From contig CANLGD010000019.1 in the NCBI GenBank assembly GCA_947490145.1, positions 1-42,627 of the forward strand: DNA of 42,627 bases, written 5' to 3'. Positions 25,601 through 34,800 of the stretch are shown in pieces (position 1 is the first letter of the stretch; each line of letters begins with the position of its first letter). The position numbers were made by a program, and so were the translations under genes. The DNA is from Flavobacteriia bacterium (GTDB lineage Bacteria > Bacteroidota > Bacteroidia > Flavobacteriales_D > Crocinitomicaceae). The notes under the pieces were generated by a model, which worked only from the letters and a program-made list of their open reading frames with translations, was not told where the DNA came from and did not search any database.

Positions 25601-27683
25601 AGAATATGCACAGGCACTTGCGGAATACAGATCAGCACTATCCTCCAAAAACAATGATAAGATAGCTCTATCAAAAATTGATGAAACCTTAAAATTAATT
25701 GATGCTGAATCCAAAAACAAAGAAGATCAAGAATTCAATACCTTGGTCAAAGAAGGAAATGAGCTATACGTTGCAGAAAAATGGTTAGATGCGAAAAACA
25801 TTTATGAAAAAGCTTTGAGTATTAAAGATGATTTTGAAGTAAAAAAGAAATATGATCAATGCATCAAAAATGAACAAGAAAAAGGCGAATTTACGAAGCA
25901 ATATCAAAATTTAATTAAAAAAGCGGATGAAAAATTTAATAGTAAGAATTATGAAAAAGCAAAAGAATTATACGAAAGAGCTATCACCTTTAATACTTCT
26001 GATGCATACCCAAAGGATAAGTTAAAAGAAATAGATGCAATTTTAAATCCGCCGATTGTTGTGAAAGTTGATCCTTTAACAAATCTAGGTGTTCCGACCA
26101 CAGAAGATATCGCGAAAGTAATTGAAGAATTACAAGAAGCTGAAAACAAAAGAAAAGGTAAAAAAGAAACAAAATTAAAAAACAAAAAAGATAAAATTGA
26201 AGACAAAAATTCCGAAACACAGGAGGCTAAAACGGAGGAACTTTTAAATTCAAACGCGAAAATTTCAAGCATTGTTAAAGATAATAGTTTACAATATGTA
26301 GCAGGTGATGACAACCGCCAAGCGACTGTTGATAAGGTTAAAAATGTTGATAAATCAATAACTACAGCAGCAACAAAAACCCAAAACGACAAATACAACG
26401 AATCTTTAAACAACGCAGAGCAAGTAAAAAATATTACGAACGAAAATTCTTTACTCTATTCAAAAACAGATTTAGGGGCTACCGACAATAACGAAAGTGT
26501 GAAAGTTTACGACCAAAAAATTGTCGATCAAGCGAATAATGCTGAAAAAAATGCCTACAACGAAAATATTCAAAATCAACAAAACATTGGAAATAAAAGT
26601 AAAAAAATTGATGAAAAAGTAATTGATGATTTTGAATCTAGAAAAATAATTGGAGAACAAGTAAAAGAAACAAATACTAAAATTAATCAAAGCGATTATG
26701 AAAGTATTCAAGATGAAAGCGCAAGCATTTTAGATTTATCGCTTAAAATTGAAGCTGAAGAAAAAACAAGGCTAATTAAAACAACGGAAGATAATAAATC
26801 CGCAGGAAATAATGATGAAAAATTAAAAACTGTTGAACAAAAAATTATAACTGCGGACTTAAATCAAAACTTAGCAGCAGTTGAAAAAAGTTTAAGCATT
26901 GACGAAATTCTAGCAAACCAACAAACAAGTTTCACTAAACTCAATACAGAACAAGATCAAAACAGAACTGTAAATGTAAAAGAAATACAATCTGGCGGGC
27001 ATAAAATTCAAGATAAATCAAGAGACGAATTCAATAACAATGTTGTGAAAAATTTGAAAAACCAAGGAGAATTGAATGCAACTATGGTAAATAATGACGT
27101 CATTACCGTTAAAGAAAAAACAAATTCCGAAGAGAAAATTGCAGCAGTTGATATAGTTGATAAAAAATCAGTAGTAGCCTATTCTGAAAACAGCTTAAGT
27201 GACGAGGAGCAACGTCTGCAAACGATACAAGGAGTGAGTAATTCCCAAATAACGATATCGAACGAATCTGCCAAAACTGCACTCAAAGTAAATGAAAATA
27301 TTACAGGAGTTCAAAACGTTTCAAAGGATGTTACTGTGCAAAAAAACAAAGAAGAGTTGGCTAAAAAAGAAAATTTAACCAATGCTCAAGTGCTATTAAA
27401 TAAAATAACCAGCAAGGAGATTAAATATGATGATAAAGTGGCGAATGCTTTAGGAACACTATATCCTGAAGGAGTTTCCCAAGAAGTTTTTAATCAAAAT
27501 GATGCCGATGGTTTATTGGTTAGCGTTATCACTAGAAGAATAGTTGTAAAAAAAGGATTTGGACAAATTTATATCCGAACGCAATCTTTGAGTGGTTTAA
27601 CTTTCTCAAAAAATGGAGAAGCATCGTCCGAATTTGTATGGCAAAAAGAAACACAAGATACTAAATTGAAAAAAAACTACTAA
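22665..27683 (+). CDS. Very long exported TPR-type repeat protein
   Basis: A 1672-residue, highly charged protein. A signal peptide (1-19, ending GFSQ) is followed by a beta-sandwich of the carboxypeptidase regulatory-like type (about 22-105, KKLAGVTVDVYDG). Residues about 150-1130 are some fourteen TPR-like helix pairs with a period near 63-70 residues and a KYxEAxxI-D core. About 1180-1590 is Asn/Lys/Glu-rich and lacks clear TPRs, with looser repeats. The last ~75 residues form a distinct end (YPEGVSQEVF, then ITRRIVVKKGFGQIYIRT) resembling, as I recall, a conserved tail in other large Bacteroidota repeat proteins. It has no T9SS domain, so it is probably periplasmic or outer-membrane-associated, serving as a scaffold. 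Function unknown. Confidence 0.85.
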   Translation: MKSIFTILAFVFVSFIGFSQVDVILDIKTADYTSGKKLAGVTVDVYDGANIIKSVVSSTNGGVKIVIPSGKIYKVELSKPGKVSRFFNVDSKGISAEAIQGGSSVNRDMEVNLFDEIPGVDFSPVEKNPFTELYFEGNATLSFDEAIAMKMKKKIDELLKQAAAKESENDAKYQDAMAKAKDWEKKQNYQFALDKFEESSLLKPSEQEPKDKIKEMDLLLKKQQTADLGAKQKEEDYQKLIASANALQQQKKYVEAITKYEEALKIKDEQQVKDQIKDIKGFIKKEKEDELNESKYKAAIASGDLLTKDKEFTNAKAQYTEALRLKPNDAIAAKKLADLELKIKAASEVTEAEKKYLAVVNAADELLAYEKLAEAKAKYQEAVTLDGTKPYPKAKITDIDAKLASQANEKLKNEQFLTAMKAGDALVKTAKYAEAKAKYLEAAKIDAERTEPAAAIAKIEKLIADQAEAEKNKKIADYNTAMKAGEDLVTANKLAEAKLKYQEAQKIDASQTKPAENIAKIDKLIADQAEAAKSKEKADKYNAAMKSGDDLMASNKLPEAKVKYQEAQKIDASQTKPAENIAKIEKLLLNQVEAQKAKEKADKITALLKEGSTLFGKNDLENAKIKYQDVFALDQTNAEATSKINDINAKIAAKNSEAEKIEKFKTLKTKGLDLMRQEKWSEAKETLLEAKTYKESSEIDAKLKEIDTKIAEENAKLGKDQAYNKVIEEAKILENSNIDGAIAKYKEAQSLKPNENLPTAKIKELEAKKGAIAAQVETEKKYAEAIKKGNDFLAEKKYKEAIESYNLAGSIKPTEKEPAEKAKIAQKKSEEEAGNEAKVQYNKIITAGQKALEEKNWDKAKEMFNRAIKLDPTDTVPKDKLKEIDALIKLEEDTKKGNLDKENAYNTKIKEAELAIKAKEYEKAISFFTDAKNLKPNETLPSKRIIEIEELKTKEQNNAQVEKIYSDYMTKGNSAFDKKEYAQALAEYRSALSSKNNDKIALSKIDETLKLIDAESKNKEDQEFNTLVKEGNELYVAEKWLDAKNIYEKALSIKDDFEVKKKYDQCIKNEQEKGEFTKQYQNLIKKADEKFNSKNYEKAKELYERAITFNTSDAYPKDKLKEIDAILNPPIVVKVDPLTNLGVPTTEDIAKVIEELQEAENKRKGKKETKLKNKKDKIEDKNSETQEAKTEELLNSNAKISSIVKDNSLQYVAGDDNRQATVDKVKNVDKSITTAATKTQNDKYNESLNNAEQVKNITNENSLLYSKTDLGATDNNESVKVYDQKIVDQANNAEKNAYNENIQNQQNIGNKSKKIDEKVIDDFESRKIIGEQVKETNTKINQSDYESIQDESASILDLSLKIEAEEKTRLIKTTEDNKSAGNNDEKLKTVEQKIITADLNQNLAAVEKSLSIDEILANQQTSFTKLNTEQDQNRTVNVKEIQSGGHKIQDKSRDEFNNNVVKNLKNQGELNATMVNNDVITVKEKTNSEEKIAAVDIVDKKSVVAYSENSLSDEEQRLQTIQGVSNSQITISNESAKTALKVNENITGVQNVSKDVTVQKNKEELAKKENLTNAQVLLNKITSKEIKYDDKVANALGTLYPEGVSQEVFNQNDADGLLVSVITRRIVVKKGFGQIYIRTQSLSGLTFSKNGEASSEFVWQKETQDTKLKKNY
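24162..24416 (+). repeat. Two 63-codon repeat units with an identical 22-residue core
   Basis: Residues 500-521 and 563-584 of the TPR protein are identical (from KYQEAQKI to PAENIAKI). Their 66-base coding stretches (24162-24227 and 24351-24416) differ at ten positions, every one synonymous. The offset of 189 bases is the repeat period. Confidence 0.9.
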
Positions 27684-27798
27684 GTACATCTAATAGCAAA
27701 TTTTAAGATTTATTAAATAGCATGATAATGTTTGTAAAATTTCATTAATAATTAGAATATTATTGAAATCTTATGTAATTTTAGTGCAAATTTTATAC

Positions 27799-28164
27799 AT
27801 GCAAAATAAAAAATCGATTAAGCGACAAGTTTTTTTGTTGACGCTTAGTTTTATAATTTCACTTACAATCTTATTTTATTTTTGGGTTTTTCAAAACGAT
27901 TTTTCACAAAAAATAAATGTATATGTGATGATATTAGCATTAGCATATATTGCAATTGAATTGTTGAAAAAAAATCTATTTAAACAAATTTCGTCCTGGA
28001 ATAGAATTTATTACATAGGTTTATTTGCTGTAATTGCACCAATTGTCTTTGAAAATAAAATGCCCTTGGAAACCCTCAAGTGGATCAATCATATTGGATT
28101 ATTTTTTCTAATAATTCCACTGATGTTTGAAGCCTCAATTTTAATAAAATCAAAAAAAAAGTAA
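27799..28164 (+). CDS. Small inner-membrane protein with four predicted TM segments
   Basis: A 121-residue hydrophobic protein. A basic N-terminus (MQNKKSIKRQ) leads into four hydrophobic segments (around residues 11-31, 40-56, 70-85 and 95-115) and a basic KSKKK tail, suggesting both ends are cytoplasmic. The ATG at 27799 is chosen over a TTG at 27763 that would add 12 residues. The stop is one base short of the Mpl-like ATG, so the two genes are almost surely co-transcribed and perhaps translationally coupled. I do not recognise the family. By position, a role linked to cell-wall recycling or the envelope is possible but not shown. Confidence 0.7.
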   Translation: MQNKKSIKRQVFLLTLSFIISLTILFYFWVFQNDFSQKINVYVMILALAYIAIELLKKNLFKQISSWNRIYYIGLFAVIAPIVFENKMPLETLKWINHIGLFFLIIPLMFEASILIKSKKK

Positions 28165-28165
28165 A

Positions 28166-29536
28166 ATGAACATTCATTTCATAGCAATTGGTGGAAGTGC
28201 CATGCATAATTTAGCAATCGCTTTAAGTAGAAAGGGTGAAAATGTTACAGGTTCAGATGACGAAATTTTTGAACCATCCAGAACACGCCTTGAAAAACAA
28301 GGAATTTTACCTCAATCTTTAGGCTGGAATAAAAATAATATTCATTCAAAAATAGATGCAGTTATTTTGGGAATGCACGCAAGAGAAGACAACCCAGAAC
28401 TTTTAATAGCGAAAGAATTGGGCTTAAAAATCTATTCCTATCCAGAATATTTGTACGAGCAAAGTAAAGACAAAATTAGAGTAGTAATTGGCGGTAGCCA
28501 TGGTAAAACAACCATTACATCCATGATTTTACATGCCGTTTCAAAATTAAAAATTGACGTAGACTATATGGTTGGTGCGCAATTAGAAGGATATGATTGC
28601 ATGGTAAAATTGACAGATGATGCAAAAATTATGATTTTAGAAGGTGATGAATATCTAAGCTCACCCATAGATCGAAGACCGAAATTTCATCTATATAAAC
28701 CAAACATAGCACTTTTAAGCGGAATTGCTTGGGATCACATAAATGTTTTCCCAACTTATAAAAATTACATAGAGCAATTTGATGTTTTTTGTCAACAAAT
28801 TGAACCAAATGGTTCTTTGATTTACAACACAGATGATGAAGAAGTGAAAAAATTAGGAGAAAAATTCAGTTCATCAACTAAAGCCATTCCCTACTCTACT
28901 CCAAAATATGTCAATATTGAGAATGGAACAATCTTAACTGTTAATTCAACTAAATATCCATTAAAAATATTCGGGGCTCACAATTTACAAAACTTAATCG
29001 GTGCAATGCATATTTGCCAAGAAATTGGCATATCAGAAAGTGATTTTTTAAACTCAATGTCTGATTTTACGGGTGCAGGCAAACGTTTGCAAAAAGTCGC
29101 TGAATCTGACACTTTTGTTATGTTTAAAGATTTTGCTCACTCTCCTTCAAAATTAAGAGCAACTACAAAAGCTGTAAAAGAACAATTCCCAGATCGACAT
29201 GTTATCGCTTGCATGGAATTACATACTTTTTCTTCATTGAATAAAAATTTCTTGCCTCTGTATGAAAACGCCATGGAAAAAGCGGATAAATCCATAGTTT
29301 ATTTTAATCCTGAAGTTGTAAAACACAAAAAACTAGATGAGCTTTCTGCTGATTTCGTGCAAAAATGTTTTGGAAAAGGTGTTCATGTTTCTCAAAAAAC
29401 AAATGAAATTTTAAATTTTATTCACGATAATTTATCAAACAAAACAGTATTATTAATGATGAGTTCGGGTAATTTTGATGGTATAAATTATGAAGATTTA
29501 GGAGAAGAAATTATGCTGACACAAGAAAAAGGATAA
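28166..29536 (+). CDS. mpl: Mpl-like UDP-MurNAc:muropeptide ligase
   Basis: A 456-residue Mur ligase of the Mpl branch, which joins UDP-MurNAc to a recycled L-Ala-gamma-D-Glu-meso-DAP tripeptide in the cytoplasm. The N-terminal UDP-binding domain reads MNIHFIAIGGSAMHNLA and GENVTGSDDEIFEPSRTRLEKQGI, close to the Mpl pattern. The ATP loop GGSHGKTT is at 109-116 and the EGDEY catalytic block follows. The C-terminal domain has GAGKRLQKV and FKDFAHSPSKLRATTKAVKE, where the HSPSK form is typical of Mpl rather than MurC (usually HHPTE). The gene is in an operon with the small membrane protein. Its presence implies salvage of wall peptides. Confidence 0.85.
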   Translation: MNIHFIAIGGSAMHNLAIALSRKGENVTGSDDEIFEPSRTRLEKQGILPQSLGWNKNNIHSKIDAVILGMHAREDNPELLIAKELGLKIYSYPEYLYEQSKDKIRVVIGGSHGKTTITSMILHAVSKLKIDVDYMVGAQLEGYDCMVKLTDDAKIMILEGDEYLSSPIDRRPKFHLYKPNIALLSGIAWDHINVFPTYKNYIEQFDVFCQQIEPNGSLIYNTDDEEVKKLGEKFSSSTKAIPYSTPKYVNIENGTILTVNSTKYPLKIFGAHNLQNLIGAMHICQEIGISESDFLNSMSDFTGAGKRLQKVAESDTFVMFKDFAHSPSKLRATTKAVKEQFPDRHVIACMELHTFSSLNKNFLPLYENAMEKADKSIVYFNPEVVKHKKLDELSADFVQKCFGKGVHVSQKTNEILNFIHDNLSNKTVLLMMSSGNFDGINYEDLGEEIMLTQEKG

Positions 29537-29639
29537 CAATTTTTAAAAAACCAAATGCTTTAAACACAAAAAAAAAGACGTTAGATTGCTAAAAATCAGC
29601 ATCTGTCTAATTGTCGAAGAGAGATTTATTATTATTCCG

Positions 29640-29647
29640 TACTTTTG
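29640..29647 (+). promoter_or_regulatory. Promoter -7 box of the sugar transferase gene
   Basis: TACTTTTG is a full TAnnTTTG match. It is 26 bases upstream of the chosen ATG and lies inside a would-be N-terminal extension from the TTG at 29611, which supports the downstream start. Confidence 0.5.
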
Positions 29648-29673
29648 ATCTGCATTTTGTAAAAAAAAAAAAA

Positions 29674-30696
29674 ATGAACTCAAATAATATTTTTTTGGAA
29701 AATATTGTTTATTCACATTCTGAATTACAGGAAGTGAGTAAAAAAGAAGATTCGTTAATTTATCAAAAAGTAAATCATTTTTTTGCTGATCAAACCGAGA
29801 ATATAACTTTTTGTAAAAAGAAAATAAATGATATTTCATATTTGAATACCCATTTAAAAGAAATTTACAATTCCTTGAATGAAGGAGAATTTTTAATTGG
29901 TAAATTTGAAACGTTCTCTTGCAGAAGATCACGAATAGTCATATATAAAATTCCTATTTTAAGTCATTTATTTTTTATTTTTGATTTTTTATTTAATCGA
30001 ATAATTCCTAAAATGAAATACATTAATTCTATATACTTCTTCTTTACAAAAGGAAGAAATAGACTAATGTCAAAAGCGGAAGTTCTAGGTAGATTAGTTT
30101 ATGCTGGTTTTAAAATTGAAAAAGTTGAAGCTGTAGACGGTTATAACTATTTTAAAGTCCTGAAAATAAATAATTCCATAAAACGAGAAAAAACAAGTTA
30201 TGGTTTAATTTTTAAAATGAGAAGAGTTGGTAAGAATGGCAAATTTATTAAAGTATATAAGTTCAGAACCATGCACCCATATTCAGAATTTATTCAGGAT
30301 TATTTAATGAATTCTCAAGGTTTTGGAAAAAATGGAAAATTCAATAACGATTTTAGAATTACACCTTGGGGAAAATGGATGCGAAAATACTGGATTGACG
30401 AAGTACCTCAAATTATAAATTTATTAATAGGAAACATGAAATTGGTGGGAACTAGACCAACTTCAGAAAGTTATTTTAATATTTTACCTGAAGATTTTAA
30501 AATTTTAAAAGTCAAATTTAAACCTGGATGTATTCCACCTTATCTTTCATTAAATTTCAAATCCTCCTTTGAAGAAGTCGTAAAAGCAGAAAGACAATAT
30601 TTGGAAGAAAAGATAAAAAATCCATACACAACTGATACTAAATACTTTTTTTATGCCTTGATCAATATTCTTGTTAAAGGAAAAAGGAGTGCATAA
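29674..30696 (+). CDS. Bacterial sugar transferase (polyprenyl-phosphate glycosyl-1-phosphate transferase), divergent
   Basis: A 340-residue protein whose C-terminal part (about 170-330) is a sugar transferase domain of the WcaJ/ExoY/PglC superfamily: MRRVGKNGKFIKVYKFRTM ending at residue 200, DFRITPWGKWMRKYWIDEVPQ, and LLIGNMKLVGTRPTSES. It would move a sugar-1-phosphate onto the lipid carrier to start a glycan. It differs from the norm: KPGCIPPYLSL replaces the usual KPGITG box, and the four-helix N-terminus of WcaJ-type enzymes is missing, with only one hydrophobic region (about 90-130). The first ~90 residues are unique. The ATG at 29674 follows a run of 13 A and lies just after a promoter box. 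No other glycan-cluster gene adjoins it. Confidence 0.78.
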   Translation: MNSNNIFLENIVYSHSELQEVSKKEDSLIYQKVNHFFADQTENITFCKKKINDISYLNTHLKEIYNSLNEGEFLIGKFETFSCRRSRIVIYKIPILSHLFFIFDFLFNRIIPKMKYINSIYFFFTKGRNRLMSKAEVLGRLVYAGFKIEKVEAVDGYNYFKVLKINNSIKREKTSYGLIFKMRRVGKNGKFIKVYKFRTMHPYSEFIQDYLMNSQGFGKNGKFNNDFRITPWGKWMRKYWIDEVPQIINLLIGNMKLVGTRPTSESYFNILPEDFKILKVKFKPGCIPPYLSLNFKSSFEEVVKAERQYLEEKIKNPYTTDTKYFFYALINILVKGKRSA

Positions 30697-31839
30697 TTTT
30701 TTTTTGATTATATAACGCTTTTTTTTCTTGCTGGATTGCAGCTAAAATCACCTTTACAACATCTTATAAAATTTTAAAAATACATTTATCACTTGAAATA
30801 AGTGATTTAGTTATTATGCCTTTCTTTCTAAATCAATTAATGACGATATTCAGTTGTACTATGTCATCATTTCTCAATAAGATGAATTTCTGTTCTGCTA
30901 GCACCAAAAAACAATCTATAGTCTTACGATTCCGAAAGAAGTAATAAAAAAACACACTCATTTGTACCATTGAAAATGAATTAAAAGCACAAAGCTACTT
31001 TTTGTTTTTTTGCATTATTCACAAGTTCATGACAACGCTTTGTTAAGGTGCCAAAAAGAACAAAGAATGCACGAAGTTGAATGAAGACAAGGAAATTTTA
31101 GTATTAGTGGAAAAAGTTGTGAGATAGGCTAATTTATATTTAAAAACGCATCAAACTTTCAACTAGCTAATCGGTAAAAGCCAAACTCGCAGTCAAAGCA
31201 ACAAATAATGACTATCGATTTTCCTATCCAAGAAAACTGAAATTTCATGAAGGAAACCGGAATACTTCAGTAAAAATCAGACATTAAATTTGCTCGAATG
31301 TTTGCTATAAACTTCCTCATGCACTATCCCGATATGCAAATTCTCAATTCCTTTTTGTAGAAACTTGAAATTATTTGGTACCCCTCAGAATCTTAGCATG
31401 TTAAAGATCCCAGACGAAACAGAATAATCATCACCTATTCTATTTCTTAACACGTTTAACGCAGTTCTTTACTTAAAGCTTACTTTTTATTATTCAAGAG
31501 CAATAACAATTGATATAAGCTCCGACTTCAATTTGATGAATTTTTCTTTCCCTTTGGAAATATCTTGCCATTTTTCTGTAGTGCCTTGTATATGGTTCAC
31601 ATTGGTGCTTGCTTTAATATCATGCAATTTTAAAACTTCATTTATTTACCTTGGGCACCTTTTAATGAGAGGATCCCAAATACTTTCACCTAAGCCTAAA
31701 CTTTCTGGTAATTGCATGTATCTTGCAACCAACAAGCTACCTAATTACCTTGCTTCAATCCTACAATCTTCGTTTTAAAATTATTTGCTTCTGAAACATT
31801 TAGTGAATCTATCACTAGGCAACCTTAGCGTTATAAAAC
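30697..31839. other. Gene-poor, probably decayed stretch
   Basis: About 1.1 kb without an intact gene. Short frames on both strands are cut by frequent stops. A weak hairpin ATCACTT/AAGTGAT (30788-30806) might end the sugar transferase transcript. The right half is less AT-extreme than normal intergenic DNA here and contains the relic frame at 31490-31717. No terminal inverted repeats or transposase motif could be supported. Confidence 0.5.
31490..31717 (-). pseudogene. Protein-like relic frame with an internal stop
   Basis: On the minus strand an ATG at 31717 opens MQLPESLGLGESIWDPLIKR, followed by a TAA and, in the same frame, about 50 more codons (EVLKLHDIKASTNVNHIQ, then TEKWQDISKGKEKFIKLK) to paired stops at 31490. 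The composition is like a real soluble protein, which random AT-rich DNA rarely gives. I do not recognise the family. It could be the remnant of a gene lost from this 1.2-kb gap. Confidence 0.3.
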
Positions 31840-31875
31840 AAAAAATCCCTTGAAATTTCTTTCAAGGGATTTTTT
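31840..31875 (-). terminator. Strong terminator of the giant surface protein gene
   Basis: A perfect 16-bp stem (31840-31855 with 31860-31875, core TCCCTTGAAA) around a 4-base loop, flanked by A and T runs, begins 21 bases past the stop codon on the minus strand. The symmetric A/T flanks could also stop rightward transcripts. Confidence 0.9.
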
Positions 31876-31896
31876 TAATCCTGATAAACTATTAAC

Positions 31897-34800
31897 TTAG
31901 TTTTTAATCACTTTCAATAATTTAGTTGAATTTCCTTGCGTGATTGTAATATGATACATTCCCATTTGGTAATTTTCTCCTAAAGTCAATTCAGTAATTC
32001 TATCTGATTGAATTGTTACATTTTCAATTAGTTTTCCAGTTACATCTGTTACTTTGATAGTAATATCAGCATCATTTTCAGATGTTAAACTTACACTAAA
32101 GTTTTTGATGTATGGATTCGGGAAAACAAGTGCATCAAAGCTAATTGTTTCAATTGTTTCCTCATCAATTACGTCCAATTCAGCTTCAGCAATATTTTGG
32201 TTGCTAAGTCTAGCTAAACTTCCTGGAGTAGTAATGTTACATGGTACTCCATAACTGCTTAACCATGCACCGTTCATAAATAAATCTACGTCAACAACGT
32301 AAGTCGTATTTATTGCTATTCCTGCTAGTTCAGATAATCTAAATACGCGAGAAGCTTTTACAATTGTTTGATTGTAACCTAATTCCTCATTTACTACTCT
32401 GAATCTGTATTGGGTAGCACCAAATACTTGATTTGCATAAATTAGATCTTTAATATTTCCTAAGATAGCTCCACACTGCGAAGTTTGAATTTTTGCAGAT
32501 GGTGCAGCAGGCATAATAATATTACAAGTAGGACCATATCCAATCCAAGCACCATTTACAAATACATCCACGTCAACAACATTAGTTGCTCCATAATATA
32601 CAGTTGCTAATTGAGCAAGTTTAAATGTTCTTGAGCTTTTTGTAATTACTTGAACATTCTCGCCATTTGTAACTCTGAACTTATATTGTGTCGCATTCAT
32701 GATTGGCTCTGCATATAAGTTTTGTTCAGCACCTGATACAGGAGCACCACACTGAGAAGCAATTATTTTAGAACCACCTTCAGTTCCTCTTGTCGTTATT
32801 GGACAAACAGTTCCCCATGCTGACCATGCACCATTATAGAAAGCTCTACAACTTACTTGATAAGTAACACCTAATAAACATCCAGGAACTTGACTCATTT
32901 TAAACGTTCTTGAAGGTTTTTGAATCGTTAAAGTAACATCTCCATTTACTAGTTTATATTCGTAAATTGTAGCTCCAATAATTGAACCAGAATAAATATC
33001 AGTTGAATTATCAACTAAAGTACTTCCACAAAATACACTAGCAATATTTGAAACAGCATTATTAACGGTCATCGTAATAGTATTACTTAATTTCGTTAAT
33101 ACACTTGGACAAGAATAACTTGTTGTCATTAAACATGTTACCCCATTACCACTGTTTAAAGTTGAATTTGTATATGTTGGTGAATTTGTTCCAACATTTA
33201 CACCATTCAATTTCCATTGGTAGCTTGGTGTTGCTCCACCGTTAGTAGGAGTTGCAGTGAAAGTTACCAAAGTAAGTGGAGTGATAACGTTATCAGCGTC
33301 ATCTGAAGTAATCACAACACTTGGTACTAAAATTGGATTAACCGTAACATCAACAGTAGTTCTAGCTGCCGTAGTACAACCATTTTTAGTTGCATCAACG
33401 TAATAACTTGTTCCAGCAGAAATACTTGGAGAAGTTAATGGCGAGCCAGCACCGATAAATGTACCTGCAGTTAAAGCATCATACCAATTTAAGGTTGCAT
33501 CAGCTATACCTGAAGTTGCTGTTAGTACAGAAGTACCAGATCCACAAACAAGTGTAGAAGTTGTTGCATCTATCGTTGGTACTACTTGATGATTAACTGT
33601 TTTTGTACTAGTTGCAAAACATCCAGTTACTGAATTTGTAACTCTACCAATGTAATCAGTTGTTGCAGTTTGAGAAACTCCAGCTGGATTTTGAGTAGCT
33701 GATGTATATCCTGCAGGATTTGATGTCCAAGAATAATTGTATGGAGTTGGAACTCCAGTGACAGCAATATTATCTAAAGCCCATCCATATCCCCATGCTG
33801 AAGCATACGTGAATTTTACATAAACAGTAGAGTTTCCAACGTAAGAACTAAGGTCTATAGATGCTGAAGCAAATGATGCTGCAGCACCTGTTGTTGCAGT
33901 ATACGTTTGTATAGCAGTATAAGTAACTCCATCTGTCGAAACTAACACATTTGCAGCGTCACCATTAGCTTTAAAATAATGATTAAAAGCTAAACTCATA
34001 CTTGAGAATCCAACTGTACTAAATGCAGGAGAAATAAATTCTGTTGCTGTCGTACCAGCGCTTCCTTGAGAATCACTATTAGAAAGTAAGAAACTATTCG
34101 CAGTATTACTACTTAATGTTTGCGACCAAGTTCCAGCTGTAGGGTAATTATTAGCACGAATATTCCAACTCGCATTTACAGGTGTTCCGCCTGTTGAGTT
34201 ATTAACTCTCGTCCAAGATCCCAATCCACTTTCAAAATTCTGTGTTAAAATCGTTGGATTTATTGCGCCTGCTGTAACACCTAAACTAAATGTTGAGCCT
34301 TCACAAGCATAATCAACTGAAGAAGTAGCTGCAACACTTGTAGGATTTACGTTTACAGTAACTAATGCATTTGCTGGCAATGAAGGACAAGCACCATTGT
34401 AAGCAGTGAAAATATATGTTCCAGCATTTGCAACTGTTGCATCTGAAACAGCACTATTTAAATTATTAGCACTGTAAGAAGAAGGTCCAGACCAAACATA
34501 AGAAGTACCTACATCCGATGTTCCAGCTAAATTAATTGTATTTGTTTCACATACTACTACCGGTGTGGTAACACTTGCCGTTGGAGTTTGCGTAACTGTT
34601 AATACAGAAACACCATCACTTGTTGCAGTTGATCCACATGTTGGAATCGCATCAACCGTATATGTACCAGCATCAGCTAAAGCAACACTTGAAATGGACA
34701 AGGTAGCTGTTGTTGCTCCTGTAATCGTGCCACCGTTCGTAACTTCTGTGCCATTTTTATACCACTTGTACGTTAAACTTGGTCCACTTGCTGCAACCGT

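Noticed and set aside
22961-26711. Several open frames on the minus strand within the TPR-repeat gene
   Set aside because: They mirror the Lys/Glu/Ala-rich codons of the real gene, lack promoters and read as Phe/Ser-rich hydrophobic shadows.
31030-31140. IS3-type transposase fragment (a KLNEDKEILVLVEK-like reading)
   Set aside because: Only a dozen residues resemble the family, the frames around it are closed and no terminal inverted repeats were found.
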